Source: PALSA-693 sp963729695 (lineage in GTDB: Bacteria > Actinomycetota > Acidimicrobiia > Acidimicrobiales > Palsa-688). From it: a stretch of DNA of 64,000 nucleotides. Below the pieces are notes generated by a model, which saw nothing but the letters and a program-made list of their open reading frames with translations, had not been told where the DNA came from and ran no database searches. The position numbers and the translations under genes were made by a program. Location of the stretch: contig CAVSOT010000001.1 of assembly GCA_963729695.1 (NCBI GenBank), forward strand, positions 1 through 64,000, read 5' to 3'. Position 1 is the stretch's first letter, and each line of letters opens with the position of its first letter. This document shows positions 33,058 through 42,588 of the stretch, piece by piece.

Positions 33058-35811
33058 TCACTTCGGGGACGACCCATTCCCGGTCGGGGTAAGTCCCAGT
33101 AGTCCGTGGGCGCGGGCGACGGTGACCGCCTCGGCACGAGATGTGGCGCCGATCTTGCGGTACACAGCCTGGATATGAGACTTTACGGTGTTGGCCGATA
33201 CGCACATCAGGTCGGCTATCTGCTCCCGGCTCAAATGGGAGGGCAGATAGTCGAGTATCTGTCTCTCCCGTTCCGTGAGCGGCTCGATCAAGATGGTTGA
33301 TCCGGCGTCCGCGGCCGAAGGTGCCAACCGTTCTGCCTCACCGACCAACTGGGTCAGGTAGCCGTCGGGACGGGTCGCGGCGATACTGCGCAGCAGCAAT
33401 AGCGTCTGGGGCGCTTCCTCGAGGAACGGACGGACGTATTGCTCCGGTCGAGCGGCGGCTAGCGCCAGACGGAGCGTTTCCTCGGCGCGCGCCAGTTGAG
33501 CTTGCTGTTCTTCGGCACATGCGATCAAGACCAGCCGTCGGATTTCGGTGGCGATTCCAGTGGATACGCTTCTCCTGAGCCGGTCGAGGACGCGCTGCGG
33601 GCGGCCCGAGCGCAGGTCCAGGCGGGCGAGCGTCAAGCCGGCGATTTCGTCAGGAGGGCAGGACCGGGCGATGAAGAGAGCGCCGTCCAAGTCGCCGGCG
33701 TCGATGCGGCAGCCAATCTCGATCTGATTGAGCTTTTGCAGCAGGTGGTGAGGTGGGGGATTCCGTCTTTCGGCCTGCCGCAGGTGACCAAGGCGATTCA
33801 GCGCCTCGGCGAGATGCTGTTGGGCGGTCAGCACCCGCACAACCTCAAGCTCCAGTGCCCATATCGGGTAGCTCGCTTCCTCCGCACGGGCCAACTGGAG
33901 GGCAGCAGCCACCTGTTGCTCGGCGGCGCGAAGCTCGTTGTGTTCGAAGAGCACCTCGGCCAGGACTAACCGGGCGTCGATGACCGGGTCATCGACGCCC
34001 TCGGGCTGTCGGCCGTTTACCGCCGCGCTTGCTAGCCGGTACGCGGTCTGTAGTCGGCCTTGACTGCACGCCACCATGGCAAGGGTCGCAGGCTGAATGG
34101 CCTCAGCTCTGTCTTCGCTGCCGTAGTAATCGATCAAGATCGATTTGGCCTGGTCTGGCTCGCCCAGGCGTACCTGGGCGCGAGCGGTGAGAATGGGAAG
34201 ATGCGCCGCGATGGCAGCATCGACTCTCGGGAGCCAAGCGGTTTTGTCGGCCAGAGCCGGTACTGACGCATGCGGAGATCGATGGCCGGCGCTCATGAGC
34301 TCGGCGGCGGATCGACAGTTGTCCAGCACACCGGGCGCATCGGCTGTTCGATCCGCGTAAATCGCCCAAAGGAAGTCGATACGGGCCTTCCATTGCAGCC
34401 CGTCCGCTTCACAGGCGGTGACGGTGCGGAGCTGACCCAATAGCTCGGCGGCCTCGGAGACTCGGTAGGCATCGAGGAGAGTCGCGGCCTCAACATAGAG
34501 GCGGCCGAAGTCTGCTTCGAGAAAGACTTCGTCAGGTGCACTTCCTGGGCTGAGGGTCATTTCGTCATTGGGATCGCCACTCGCCGCGTCGTGACCGGGG
34601 GCCGCGAACAGTAACGCGAACGCCCGGTCATAGGCTTGAGCCTGGGCGTAGTGGTAGGCGGCACGGCGACAGTCGCCATGCCGCTCGAGCCACGTAGCGG
34701 CGCGGACATGGGCACGAAGCCTGAGCGCCGGGTCCTCCCGTTTCAGGCGGGTCGAGAGGAGATCGGCCAAAAGGCGGTGATAGCGGTATCCCGGTTCGCC
34801 CGAGTCGAGTCGGAGGACGAACAAGGAGCGGTCGGCCAGCGACTCCAGAATCTCACCAGCGTCGGGCCGACCACTCACGGCTTGCCCTAAGTCGGTCGTA
34901 AAATTGTCCAACACCGAGATCTGCAGGAGGAGTTTGACCACGTCAGGAGGCTGGCGTAAGAGCATCTCATGCTCGAGATATTCCGCGACGGGTCCGAAGG
35001 AACCTGAATAGCGGCGCACAAACCTCGACGGATCGTCCGATTGCGCCAAGGCCATAGCGGCCAAGTGGAGGCCTGCGGCCCAACCCTCGTTTCGTTGTGT
35101 CAGCTCGGCGACGTCGTTGAGTCCAAGGAGCTTTCCGGCGGCAAGCGACGTTAGTGCGGCCGCCTCCTCGACGGTGAATCGTAGGTCATCGTCGCCGAGC
35201 GCCATCGCCTCCTCCCTGGTCTCGAGTCGCCGCAGCGAGGAGCCCGGATGCCCCTGCCCGACCAGAACCACGCTGATATGCGGCGGGAGGTGTTGGACGA
35301 ATCGGGTAAAGGAGTTGAGGACGGCGGGGGCGGTGATTAGCTGGAAGTCGTCAATGACCAGCACTCGCGGCCGGCCGCTGGTCGGATACCGACTCAGCAG
35401 GTCAAGCAGTGGAGCCTCGTCTGCCGAGATCCCGTCGCCTGTCCATGCATGTTCCGGGGCGGGCCGGGCCCGTAAAGCGTCAGCAACCTGTGGCCAGAAG
35501 CACCCCAGATCGTTATCGGCCTCTTCTACCGACAACCATCCCACCGCAGCCTGGGGGCGGCTGTGAGCCCAATCGGCAAGGAGCACGGTCTTGCCTGCGC
35601 CCGGCGGCCCAGTCACTACAGTGAGACGGCGCTCAAGAGCCTGGGAGAGCCACCGGCTCAGACGATCTCGGCGGATCCAGTGGCGTGGGAGAGGAGGAGG
35701 CACGAACTTGGCAGGAGCGATGGGCTCACCGTAACCACGGTAACGCCAGGTCGCATCCTCATCAGTTGCCTCACCACGTAGTTGTAGCAGTTCCCGCGCC
35801 GACCTTTCCAT
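33058..35811 (-). CDS. LuxR-family regulator, MalT-like (LAL)
   Basis: A 917-residue transcriptional activator of the large ATP-binding LuxR type. Walker A is GPPGAGKT (68-75), Walker B-like RVLVIDDFQLI, and the sensor region LVGQGHPGSSLRRLETREEA. A long helical-repeat region (about 400-820) should bind an inducer or partner. The C-terminal LuxR helix-turn-helix is LTERERQILDYLPSHLSREQ and ADLMCVSANTVKSHIQAVYR. It has GGAGG before ATG 35811. Regulators of this class sense a ligand with ATP bound and activate nearby promoters. It lies beside two other LALs (36381, 42589) but is a distinct, diverged member. Confidence 0.9.
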   Translation of the reverse strand: MERSARELLQLRGEATDEDATWRYRGYGEPIAPAKFVPPPLPRHWIRRDRLSRWLSQALERRLTVVTGPPGAGKTVLLADWAHSRPQAAVGWLSVEEADNDLGCFWPQVADALRARPAPEHAWTGDGISADEAPLLDLLSRYPTSGRPRVLVIDDFQLITAPAVLNSFTRFVQHLPPHISVVLVGQGHPGSSLRRLETREEAMALGDDDLRFTVEEAAALTSLAAGKLLGLNDVAELTQRNEGWAAGLHLAAMALAQSDDPSRFVRRYSGSFGPVAEYLEHEMLLRQPPDVVKLLLQISVLDNFTTDLGQAVSGRPDAGEILESLADRSLFVLRLDSGEPGYRYHRLLADLLSTRLKREDPALRLRAHVRAATWLERHGDCRRAAYHYAQAQAYDRAFALLFAAPGHDAASGDPNDEMTLSPGSAPDEVFLEADFGRLYVEAATLLDAYRVSEAAELLGQLRTVTACEADGLQWKARIDFLWAIYADRTADAPGVLDNCRSAAELMSAGHRSPHASVPALADKTAWLPRVDAAIAAHLPILTARAQVRLGEPDQAKSILIDYYGSEDRAEAIQPATLAMVACSQGRLQTAYRLASAAVNGRQPEGVDDPVIDARLVLAEVLFEHNELRAAEQQVAAALQLARAEEASYPIWALELEVVRVLTAQQHLAEALNRLGHLRQAERRNPPPHHLLQKLNQIEIGCRIDAGDLDGALFIARSCPPDEIAGLTLARLDLRSGRPQRVLDRLRRSVSTGIATEIRRLVLIACAEEQQAQLARAEETLRLALAAARPEQYVRPFLEEAPQTLLLLRSIAATRPDGYLTQLVGEAERLAPSAADAGSTILIEPLTERERQILDYLPSHLSREQIADLMCVSANTVKSHIQAVYRKIGATSRAEAVTVARAHGLLGLTPTGNGSSPK

Positions 35812-35958
35812 GCCTGCCTCCGAATCTTGTCCCAGATCACGGTAAAGCCGGCAACGCGTGTCGTCGTCACCCGCTACCGGGTGATTACTCCGGACGGCAC
35901 GGGCCGAGTGCCCTCCCTCTGCATTTCAGTGATCGATCTTGACTGTCGCTGACCGAGG

Positions 35959-36195
35959 TCACCGACCGATATTTCCGCCGTTATCTTCCGGTTGTTCGAC
36001 GGTCCGCACTTCGAGCAGTTCCAGGCCGAGGGCCCAGAGGCGATCGATGGCGCCGTGGAGGGCGGCCTGGTCGATCTGCTCGGCTCGCAGGGTGGTGTGG
36101 CCCGCCTCCACGATGATGTCGAACTCCTCAAAGGCGGCGGCGATGGCCGGGATCGCCTCACCATCGAAGGTGATCTCATATGTCCTCAGCCCCAT
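35959..36195 (-). CDS. small conserved protein, left copy
   Basis: A 78-residue acidic protein, starting MGLRTYEITFDGEAIPAIAA and continuing FEEFDIIVEAGHTTLRAEQI, AALHGAIDRLWALGLELLEV, then a short tail. An alternating strand-helix pattern suggests a small alpha/beta fold. I do not recognise a family. It is divergent from the LuxR regulator at 36381 and is identical to the copy at 42186-42401 except for the tail after RTVE. The ATG at 36195 is chosen over the GTG one codon upstream. Conservation of both the gene and the shared upstream region supports its being real and linked with the regulator. Confidence 0.55.
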   Translation of the reverse strand: MGLRTYEITFDGEAIPAIAAAFEEFDIIVEAGHTTLRAEQIDQAALHGAIDRLWALGLELLEVRTVEQPEDNGGNIGR

Positions 36196-39017
36196 CACGC
36201 TGGAGTCAGGATTCGACGAGTGGTGGCGTCATCGTTCCAATATGCGGCTCCAAGCGGCTGGCGTCGTCACCTCCATGGGGTGGGATAGATTCTTGCCCGG
36301 GACGGCACGTGGCTGCCGTGCAGTCCGCGGCACGGCTCAACCAGCCGGGCGGTCCCCAAAGGGTTGGAGGGCAACCGAGGATGGTGGATAGGAAAGGAGA
36401 CTACGGGCTCGGTCTTCGCAGCCCGCGCTTTCCGCCGTCCAAGTTCCATGCTCCCAGCACACCATCGCGATTGGTGCGAAGGTCCAGGCTGCTCGACGCC
36501 CTGGACCGAGGTCGACGCGCCCGTCTGACCTTGGTGCTGGGCTCGGCCGGGGCGGGCAAGACCGCCCTACTCGCCGACTGGTTGGCCGCCCACCCGGAGC
36601 GACCAACCGCGTGGCTGAGCTGTGATCGCGCCGACGCCGAGCCGGCCCGGTTTGTGGCTGCCATCATCGAAGCCCTGCGCCGGGCCTCTAATCGGACCGA
36701 GCTGGGTGAGGACGCCCGCCAACTTCTGAGCCTCGACGGCGAGGTGTCGGCGGATGTCATGGCCGCCCTGGCCGACGACCTTGACGGTCTGGGCGGGCCT
36801 CTGGTGCTGGTGATCGACGATTTCCACCTGACCGCCGGGCCAGGGACGGCCGCCCTGACCTTGTTACTGGAGTGCCGGCCGGCGTCGTTGCAGGTGGTCC
36901 TGGCCAGCCGGGACGACCCCGATCTACGGCTGCACAGGATGCGAGCCAACGAAGATTTGGTCGAAGTGCGCGACCAGGATCTGTCGTTCTCGGCCGAGGA
37001 GACCAGACACTTCCTCTCCGGGTTCGGGCTGTCTCTGAGCGAGCGGGATGTGCGCATCGTTCACGAGCGCAGCGAGGGATGGATTGCGGGCCTGCAGATG
37101 GCCGCTATTTCGATGCAGAACTCACCCGATCCTGTCACCACCGCCGGTCGCGTCGAGCTGCACCGCCACACCGTGGCCGGGTATTTTGTCGACGAGGTCC
37201 TTGACCGCCAACCTCCCGAGCTGGTGGAGTTCATGCTGGCCACCTCGATCCTCGACGAACTGTCCGTGCCGGCCTGCCACGCCTTGTGCGGCCAGGGGTC
37301 GGCCGCCCTCCTCCAGCGGCTCTACGGCGCCAACCTGTTCGTCACCATCGTGGACGGCGAGGGCCCTACCTATCGGTACCACCAGCTGATCAAGGAAGTC
37401 TTGCAGGCCCAGCTTCACCTGACCGACCCGGAGCGCGAGCGGCGCCTCCATGAGCGGGCCGCCCAACACCTGGCTGACTCTGGTCGGGTGGGTCCGGCAG
37501 CCCGGCATCTCCTGGCCGCCGGCGATCAAGACGGCGCCTTTCGCCTGATCCGAGAACGGCTCATCCTCGACTTCGCGACCAACCCCACGATCGGCAGCGC
37601 CTTGGACCTCGACGAGATCCGACCCGAACTTTTCGCCGGCAGCCCCGACCTTCTGGTCGCCCTCGCCGCCGATCTGCAGCTGCGAGGAGGCTTCGAGCGA
37701 GGCCGGCGGGCCCTAGCGCTGGCCCGGGACGCCGGCATCGACTCAAAAGAACAGCCGGAGCTGGCCGTGCAACTGGCGGCGGTCAATGCCATGCATTTGG
37801 GTTACATCGGTCAGCTACAAGAGGCACTGGACCAGCGGCAGTGGGCGCGAAGCCTCGAGATCGGTGGAGGTGCCGTCGACGCTTGGATGCTCGCCCTCGA
37901 CATAGCGGGCGCCTACTGCCACACCTATCTCGGTCAGTTCGACGCCGCCCGCCAGCTGGTCGACACGGTCGCCTCCGCTTCGTTGAGCCCTCCCTCCGTG
38001 ACCGATGTGCTCTGCCCCGGCCTCCACAGCCAGATCGCCTTCGGGGAGGGAGCCCTCACCCAGGCCGAGGCCTTCGCCACTAGCGCCCTGGAGTCGAGCC
38101 GGCGGCTCGGCTTTGACCACCACTATTACGCGTTCGCGGCCCTACGCACCGCGACCCAGCTGGCGCTGGAGCGGGGCCAACTGGACGCCGCCGCCAGCCT
38201 GGTCGAACAAATCCTGGAACTGGTCAGCGGCGCCCGCCCCAGCTTCGAGTACTTCGCCCAGTTGGACCGCGCCCGGATCTGGGCTGCTGCCGGCAACCTC
38301 GAGGGAGCCCTGAGCTCACTGCCCGCGGCGCGGACCGCGCTGAAATGCGACCACTCCGGGCTCTTCGCCCAGGCCGACGAACTGGAAGCTCACCTCCGGC
38401 GCGCCCTTGGCGACGCCAAAGGCGCCCGGAGGGTGGCCGAACAGCTGCCCGATGACCGGCGCCTGGTCACCTCCGCCCTGATCGCCCTCGGAGCCAACGA
38501 CCATCGAACCGCCAGCGACATCATGAGCACCGCCCGCCCCACGGGCCCAACCATCCGCGCCGATCTGGAACTGCGCCTGCTACGCGCCAGCATGGCCATC
38601 CTGCAAGTCTCGCCCCGAGCACCCCAACTCATCAGAGAGGCGGTCGCCGTGGCTGACCGCCACGGCTACGTGCAGACCGTGCTGGACACCGCCCCGCAAC
38701 TCATCGACCAGCTCATCTCAGACGCCGCCCACTATCCCAACACCGACAACGTCCGAGCGTTGATCGCCGCCGGAATACGCGCCCGCAAACGCACGGCGAC
38801 CGGCCCCGACCGCGGCCACCTACCCGACCCGCTCACCGAAGCCGAACTACGAGTGCTCGAAGCCCTTCCCCAGCACCTGACCTACGCCGACATGGCCGCC
38901 CAGCTCCACCTCTCCCCCAACACGGTCAAGACCCACCTACGACGCACCTACATGAAGCTGGGCGTCACCTCCCGAGCCGCAGCAGTCAAACGAGCCACCT
39001 CCATCGGAATCATCTGA
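35964..39017. repeat. left copy of a 3.05-kb duplication
   Basis: This block is a direct repeat of 42169-45225. It contains the small divergent gene and a MalT-like regulator. By eye, 35995-36359 matches the right copy without a mismatch, 36360-36456 is diverged, 36457-37315 has two mismatches, and the rest is similar with many differences including silent ones. Confidence 0.9.
36381..39017 (+). CDS. LuxR-family regulator, MalT-like (LAL), left copy
   Basis: 878 residues. It begins near SPRFPPSKFHAPSTPSRLVR, typical of LALs. Walker A is GSAGAGKT (54-61), and LVLVIDDFHLTAGP is the Walker B region, followed by VVLASRDDPDLRLHRMRAN. A long helical-repeat region occupies about 330-800, and the LuxR helix-turn-helix (about 818-878) reads LTEAELRVLEALPQHLTYAD, then HLSPNTVKTHLRRTYMKLGV. 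GGAGGG precedes ATG 36381. It is followed by an ABC transporter and may control it. The DNA is nearly identical over the NTPase half to the copy at 42589, whereas the helical-repeat (probable sensor) half has diverged. Confidence 0.9.
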   Translation: MVDRKGDYGLGLRSPRFPPSKFHAPSTPSRLVRRSRLLDALDRGRRARLTLVLGSAGAGKTALLADWLAAHPERPTAWLSCDRADAEPARFVAAIIEALRRASNRTELGEDARQLLSLDGEVSADVMAALADDLDGLGGPLVLVIDDFHLTAGPGTAALTLLLECRPASLQVVLASRDDPDLRLHRMRANEDLVEVRDQDLSFSAEETRHFLSGFGLSLSERDVRIVHERSEGWIAGLQMAAISMQNSPDPVTTAGRVELHRHTVAGYFVDEVLDRQPPELVEFMLATSILDELSVPACHALCGQGSAALLQRLYGANLFVTIVDGEGPTYRYHQLIKEVLQAQLHLTDPERERRLHERAAQHLADSGRVGPAARHLLAAGDQDGAFRLIRERLILDFATNPTIGSALDLDEIRPELFAGSPDLLVALAADLQLRGGFERGRRALALARDAGIDSKEQPELAVQLAAVNAMHLGYIGQLQEALDQRQWARSLEIGGGAVDAWMLALDIAGAYCHTYLGQFDAARQLVDTVASASLSPPSVTDVLCPGLHSQIAFGEGALTQAEAFATSALESSRRLGFDHHYYAFAALRTATQLALERGQLDAAASLVEQILELVSGARPSFEYFAQLDRARIWAAAGNLEGALSSLPAARTALKCDHSGLFAQADELEAHLRRALGDAKGARRVAEQLPDDRRLVTSALIALGANDHRTASDIMSTARPTGPTIRADLELRLLRASMAILQVSPRAPQLIREAVAVADRHGYVQTVLDTAPQLIDQLISDAAHYPNTDNVRALIAAGIRARKRTATGPDRGHLPDPLTEAELRVLEALPQHLTYADMAAQLHLSPNTVKTHLRRTYMKLGVTSRAAAVKRATSIGII

Positions 39018-39165
39018 AGCCAAAACAGTCGCTTTCTGGTCGAACGATCGACTACGACTCGCCGGTGCTCATCCCTCCGGACGGTCGGCTGCTCGTCATC
39101 GACGCATTTGCCATCAACCCTAAGTAGCCCACAAGACACTCAACCACGAAAGTGGGATCCCGTCC

Positions 39166-40344
39166 ATGACCATGCGCCGTGTTCGCCGGGCCACGAGTAA
39201 AGCGTTGGCGGGCTTCGCCGCCCTGGTCGTGCTCGCCGCCGCTTGTGGGTCGAGCAGCAATAAAACCAAACCAACGGCCAGTTCCGCAGGCTTGACGCCT
39301 CCGGTCTCGGTGAAGGTCGGGTACTACCAGGGCTCACTGTTCACCTGGCTGGTCGACCTGGCCTCGGCCGCCGGGTTCTTCGCGAAGAACGGGATAGACG
39401 CCCACATGATACCCATCTCGGCTGGAGGGCCAGTCGCCTTCGCGGGCCTGGTTCAGGGCGGCCTGGACCTGGTGATGGGCGATACCACCTTGGCCGGGCC
39501 GCGGATGGACAAAGGCATCGCCTTGCGGGTGGTCACCGGAGCCACCTCGGCCGGCTGGGTCCTGGTCGCCCCCAAGAGAGAGAACCTGGGCGGCCCCTAC
39601 CCGAAAGCCGTGGAGTCCCTCAAGGGTAAAGGTATCGGGGTGGTAGGGCAGGGAACCTCGGCTTACTTCTACGCCCAACAACTGGTCACTGATGCTGGCC
39701 TATCGGCTAACGCGGTCACCTATCAGGCGCTGGGCGGCCTCCCCGCCACCTTCGTGTCTGCCATCGACACCGGCCGGGTGGCCGCCGCCCTGACCGATCC
39801 GGCCACTGCCTACTTGCTGGTCCAGCTGCAACACAATCAAGCCATCATCAACACGTCAGTGGCTCAGGTGCCAATCTTCGGTGCGGCCACCGATCCCAAT
39901 AGGTTGCTTCCCGCCAGCTCGCCGCTGCGACAGGTGCAGGGCTACCCCGGCGGCTGGGAGTTCGTCACCGCAAACTTCGCTAAAGCGCACCCAGACACTG
40001 TCACCCGCATCCGGCTCGCCCTCGAGGAAACGGACGTATGGATGCACAACCCTGTCAACCTGCCCGCAGTTCAAGCCGCGCTCGACAAAGGTGACAACAT
40101 CCCCGAATATATCGTCCAGGCCCACGTCACCACGCCTTTCCTCCACGCCGTGCTGCCGCTCATCGGCGCCTCGGTGTCCGCGACCGGGATCGGCGCCTTC
40201 CAGCAGTTCTGGGTGGACGAAGGGCTGCTCACGAAGACCATCCCGGTCAACCAGTGGTATGTGCCCGGGATCGCCCAGAACCCCGGAGAGGTGGTCGCGG
40301 CCGTCCGCGCCGCCGGCCAGGGCGCTCTCGGGACGAGCGCGTGA
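39166..40344 (+). CDS. ABC transporter substrate-binding lipoprotein, nitrate/sulfonate/taurine type
   Basis: A 392-residue lipoprotein. The signal peptide ends in LAAAC, so Cys 27 is the lipid-modified residue. The mature part is a type 2 periplasmic-binding fold of the NMT1/SsuA-like class: VSVKVGYYQGSLFTWLV, GIDAHMIPISAGGPVAFAGL, GLDLVMGDTTLAGP, then IGVVGQGTSAYFYAQQLVTD. These proteins deliver small sulfonates, nitrate or thiamine precursors to the permease. The exact ligand is unknown. The stop overlaps the ATPase start (TGATG), so the genes are translationally coupled. Confidence 0.85.
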   Translation: MTMRRVRRATSKALAGFAALVVLAAACGSSSNKTKPTASSAGLTPPVSVKVGYYQGSLFTWLVDLASAAGFFAKNGIDAHMIPISAGGPVAFAGLVQGGLDLVMGDTTLAGPRMDKGIALRVVTGATSAGWVLVAPKRENLGGPYPKAVESLKGKGIGVVGQGTSAYFYAQQLVTDAGLSANAVTYQALGGLPATFVSAIDTGRVAAALTDPATAYLLVQLQHNQAIINTSVAQVPIFGAATDPNRLLPASSPLRQVQGYPGGWEFVTANFAKAHPDTVTRIRLALEETDVWMHNPVNLPAVQAALDKGDNIPEYIVQAHVTTPFLHAVLPLIGASVSATGIGAFQQFWVDEGLLTKTIPVNQWYVPGIAQNPGEVVAAVRAAGQGALGTSA

Positions 40345-41189
40345 TGGACCTAACAAGGACACGCGACCCTGGGCGGACGCCCTCCGACAACGATGTGCGT
40401 TCGGAGGTCGCAGTGACCGTGGAGGGCGTGTCGCACTGGTTCGCATCACCTGGGGGCGGGGAGCTGCAGGTTCTCGACAACATCACGCTGTCGATCGGTA
40501 CGGGGGAGTTCGTTGGGCTAGTGGGGCCCTCGGGCTGTGGAAAGACCACGTTGATGAATGTGCTGGCCGGTTTGGAAGTGCCGACCCAGGGGAGGGTGTT
40601 GGTGTTGGAGGGCCGGCCGCGAGCCGGTAACCGGGACCTGGGTTATTTGTTCGCTCGGGACGCGCTCTTGCCATGGCGGAGCGTGGCGGCCAACGCGGAG
40701 CTAGCTATGGAGATGAGCGGGGTGGCCAAGGCTGAGCGCAAGGCTCGCGCCGCCGAGATGTTGGCCCGCGTGGGCTTGGATGGTTTCGCCGGGGCGTTCC
40801 CGGCGCAGCTGTCGCAGGGGATGCGCCAGCGGGTGGCGATCGCCCGAACCTTAGTGGCGACGCCGAGACTCCTGTTATTGGATGAGCCGTTTTCGGCGTT
40901 GGACGCCCAGACCAAGCTGCTGTTGCAGGACACGTTCTCCGGCTTGTGGCAGACAATCGGTTCGACGGTGATCCTCATCACTCACGACTTGCATGAGGCG
41001 ATCGCGCTGGCTGACCGGGTGGTGCTGTTAACCGCCCGGCCGGGGCGGGTCAAGTCGGTGTTCGCAGTGGACCTGCCCCGGCCCCGTTCGATCGTGGACC
41101 TCCAAGGTGACGACCGCTTCCACCAGCTGTACGAGCGGATCTGGGCCGAGCTTCGAGAAGAGGTGGTGAGCGCCCCATGGGCGTGTTGA
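40344..41189 (+). CDS. ABC transporter ATPase, SsuB/TauB type
   Basis: 281 residues. Walker A GPSGCGKT (61-68), signature LSQGMRQRVAIARTL, Walker B LLLLDEPFSALD, and the H-loop ILITHDLHEAIAL identify the ATP-hydrolysing subunit of a nitrate/sulfonate/taurine importer. The ATG at 40344 overlaps the previous stop (TGATG). An in-frame stretch further upstream is a shadow of the binding-protein gene. It overlaps the permease gene by 13 bases. Confidence 0.9.
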   Translation: MDLTRTRDPGRTPSDNDVRSEVAVTVEGVSHWFASPGGGELQVLDNITLSIGTGEFVGLVGPSGCGKTTLMNVLAGLEVPTQGRVLVLEGRPRAGNRDLGYLFARDALLPWRSVAANAELAMEMSGVAKAERKARAAEMLARVGLDGFAGAFPAQLSQGMRQRVAIARTLVATPRLLLLDEPFSALDAQTKLLLQDTFSGLWQTIGSTVILITHDLHEAIALADRVVLLTARPGRVKSVFAVDLPRPRSIVDLQGDDRFHQLYERIWAELREEVVSAPWAC

Positions 41190-42055
41190 GCGAACCGTTG
41201 ACCACTGCCGGCGCCAAGACAATGACTCGACATCAGAGGCGCACGCGGCTTTCCCCCACCGTTATCGCTATTCAAGTCGCGGCGCTTTGCTTACTCTTCG
41301 GCTCGTGGGAGCTGGTGGCCCGCCAGGACTGGTTGAACCCGGCATTCGTGAGCGAGCCCAGTCAGTACTTCCCATCGTTCTGGCGCGGCATCTCTCACGG
41401 GAACCTGCTATCGCTAATGGGCACCACGCTCTACGAGACCTTCGTCGGCTTCTCTATTGCCGCCGTCCTGGGCATCGCGGCCGGCTACCTAATGGCCGAG
41501 TTTCGCATCGTGGACACTGTGGCCCGACCGTTCATGAACGGTTTCAACAACCTGCCCCGAATCGCCCTCGCTCCCCTATTCGTCCTCTGGTTCGGGCTCG
41601 GAAGCACGTCGCGCATCGCCTTGGTCGTCAGCCTCGGGTTTTTCATCATGGCGTTCTCGACCTACGCCGGGCTGCAGTCGACCAGTCGCGATCACCTGCT
41701 TCTAGCCCGCGCCCTGGGGACGGGACGGTGGGACCGGTTCTGGAAGTTCGAGCTCCCGTCCGCCATGCCAGCCATCTTCGGTGGCCTCCAACTCAACCTG
41801 AGCTACGCCTTCCTGGGGGCGGTGGTCGGCGAGATGCTCACCGGCTCCACGGGGCTGGGCGGCTACCTGGCCCTACAACTCAACACATTCGACACCGCGG
41901 ACTTCTTCGGCGCAATCGTCCTTTTGATCATCGTGGCCGTATCTCTATCCGGGCTCTTGCGCGTCGCGGAACGCCGGCTCCTGCGCTGGCGAACGGTCGA
42001 ACTGGCCGGTACCAGCAGCCAAAAAGGAAGAACGAGCACTCCGCTTGGTGACTGA
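41177..42055 (+). CDS. ABC transporter permease, SsuC/TauC type
   Basis: 292 residues with about six transmembrane helices of the BPD_transp_1 class. The EAA-like cytoplasmic loop is near HLLLARALGTGRWDRFWKFE, then LPSAMPAIFGGLQLNLSYAF and EMLTGSTGLGGYLALQLN. It forms the membrane channel of the importer with the ATPase and binding lipoprotein upstream. The ATG at 41177 overlaps the ATPase gene by 13 bases. After it comes the right copy of the duplicated regulator block. A hydrophilic tail ends the protein. Confidence 0.9.
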   Translation: MGVLSEPLTTAGAKTMTRHQRRTRLSPTVIAIQVAALCLLFGSWELVARQDWLNPAFVSEPSQYFPSFWRGISHGNLLSLMGTTLYETFVGFSIAAVLGIAAGYLMAEFRIVDTVARPFMNGFNNLPRIALAPLFVLWFGLGSTSRIALVVSLGFFIMAFSTYAGLQSTSRDHLLLARALGTGRWDRFWKFELPSAMPAIFGGLQLNLSYAFLGAVVGEMLTGSTGLGGYLALQLNTFDTADFFGAIVLLIIVAVSLSGLLRVAERRLLRWRTVELAGTSSQKGRTSTPLGD

Positions 42056-42185
42056 CAACTCGGTTAACCTTTAGCGCCACGGCATCCCGAGCCAAGAAAG
42101 ACGGTGGCCCGGAGAGCCGATTTGAGTGGTAAGCCGGGGCTCCCGTGATTCCTCTGAACAGGCCACCTGACCGATATTTGCGCCG

Positions 42186-42401
42186 TTATCTTTGGGGTTT
42201 TTCGACGGTCCGCACTTCGAGCAGTTCCAGGCCGAGGGCCCAGAGGCGATCGATGGCGCCGTGGAGGGCGGCCTGGTCGATCTGCTCGGCTCGCAGGGTG
42301 GTGTGGCCCGCCTCCACGATGATGTCGAACTCCTCAAAGGCGGCGGCGATGGCCGGGATCGCCTCACCATCGAAGGTGATCTCATATGTCCTCAGCCCCA
42401 T
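42186..42401 (-). CDS. small conserved protein, right copy
   Basis: 71 residues, identical to the copy at 35959-36195 from its start through VRTVE. The tail is different and shorter (KPQR then stop). The upstream region shared with the LAL is also identical in both copies. No family is recognised. Keeping two intact copies of such a short frame favours a real gene over a chance frame. Confidence 0.5.
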   Translation of the reverse strand: MGLRTYEITFDGEAIPAIAAAFEEFDIIVEAGHTTLRAEQIDQAALHGAIDRLWALGLELLEVRTVEKPQR

Positions 42402-42588
42402 CACGCTGGAGTCAGGATTCGACGAGTGGTGGCGTCATCGTTCCAATATGCGGCTCCAAGCGGCTGGCGTCGTCACCTCCATGGGGTGGGATAGATTCTT
42501 GCCCGGGACGGCACGTGGCTGCCGTGCAGTCCGCGGCACGGCTCAACCAGCCGGGCGGTCCCCAAGGCTGGGAGGAGAGGACTGGAGG

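Noticed and set aside
36180..36380. Upstream in-frame extension of the left LAL regulator (67 extra codons)
   Set aside because: The extension overlaps the divergent small gene and its promoter, is identical in DNA in both copies as non-coding regulatory sequence would be, and lacks LAL similarity. ATG 36381 with GGAGGG is better.
39038..39127. A clean frame after the left regulator ending LLVIDAFAINPK-stop
   Set aside because: It may be the tail of a lost gene, but it is about 30 codons with no start or recognisable family, so I do not list it as a feature.
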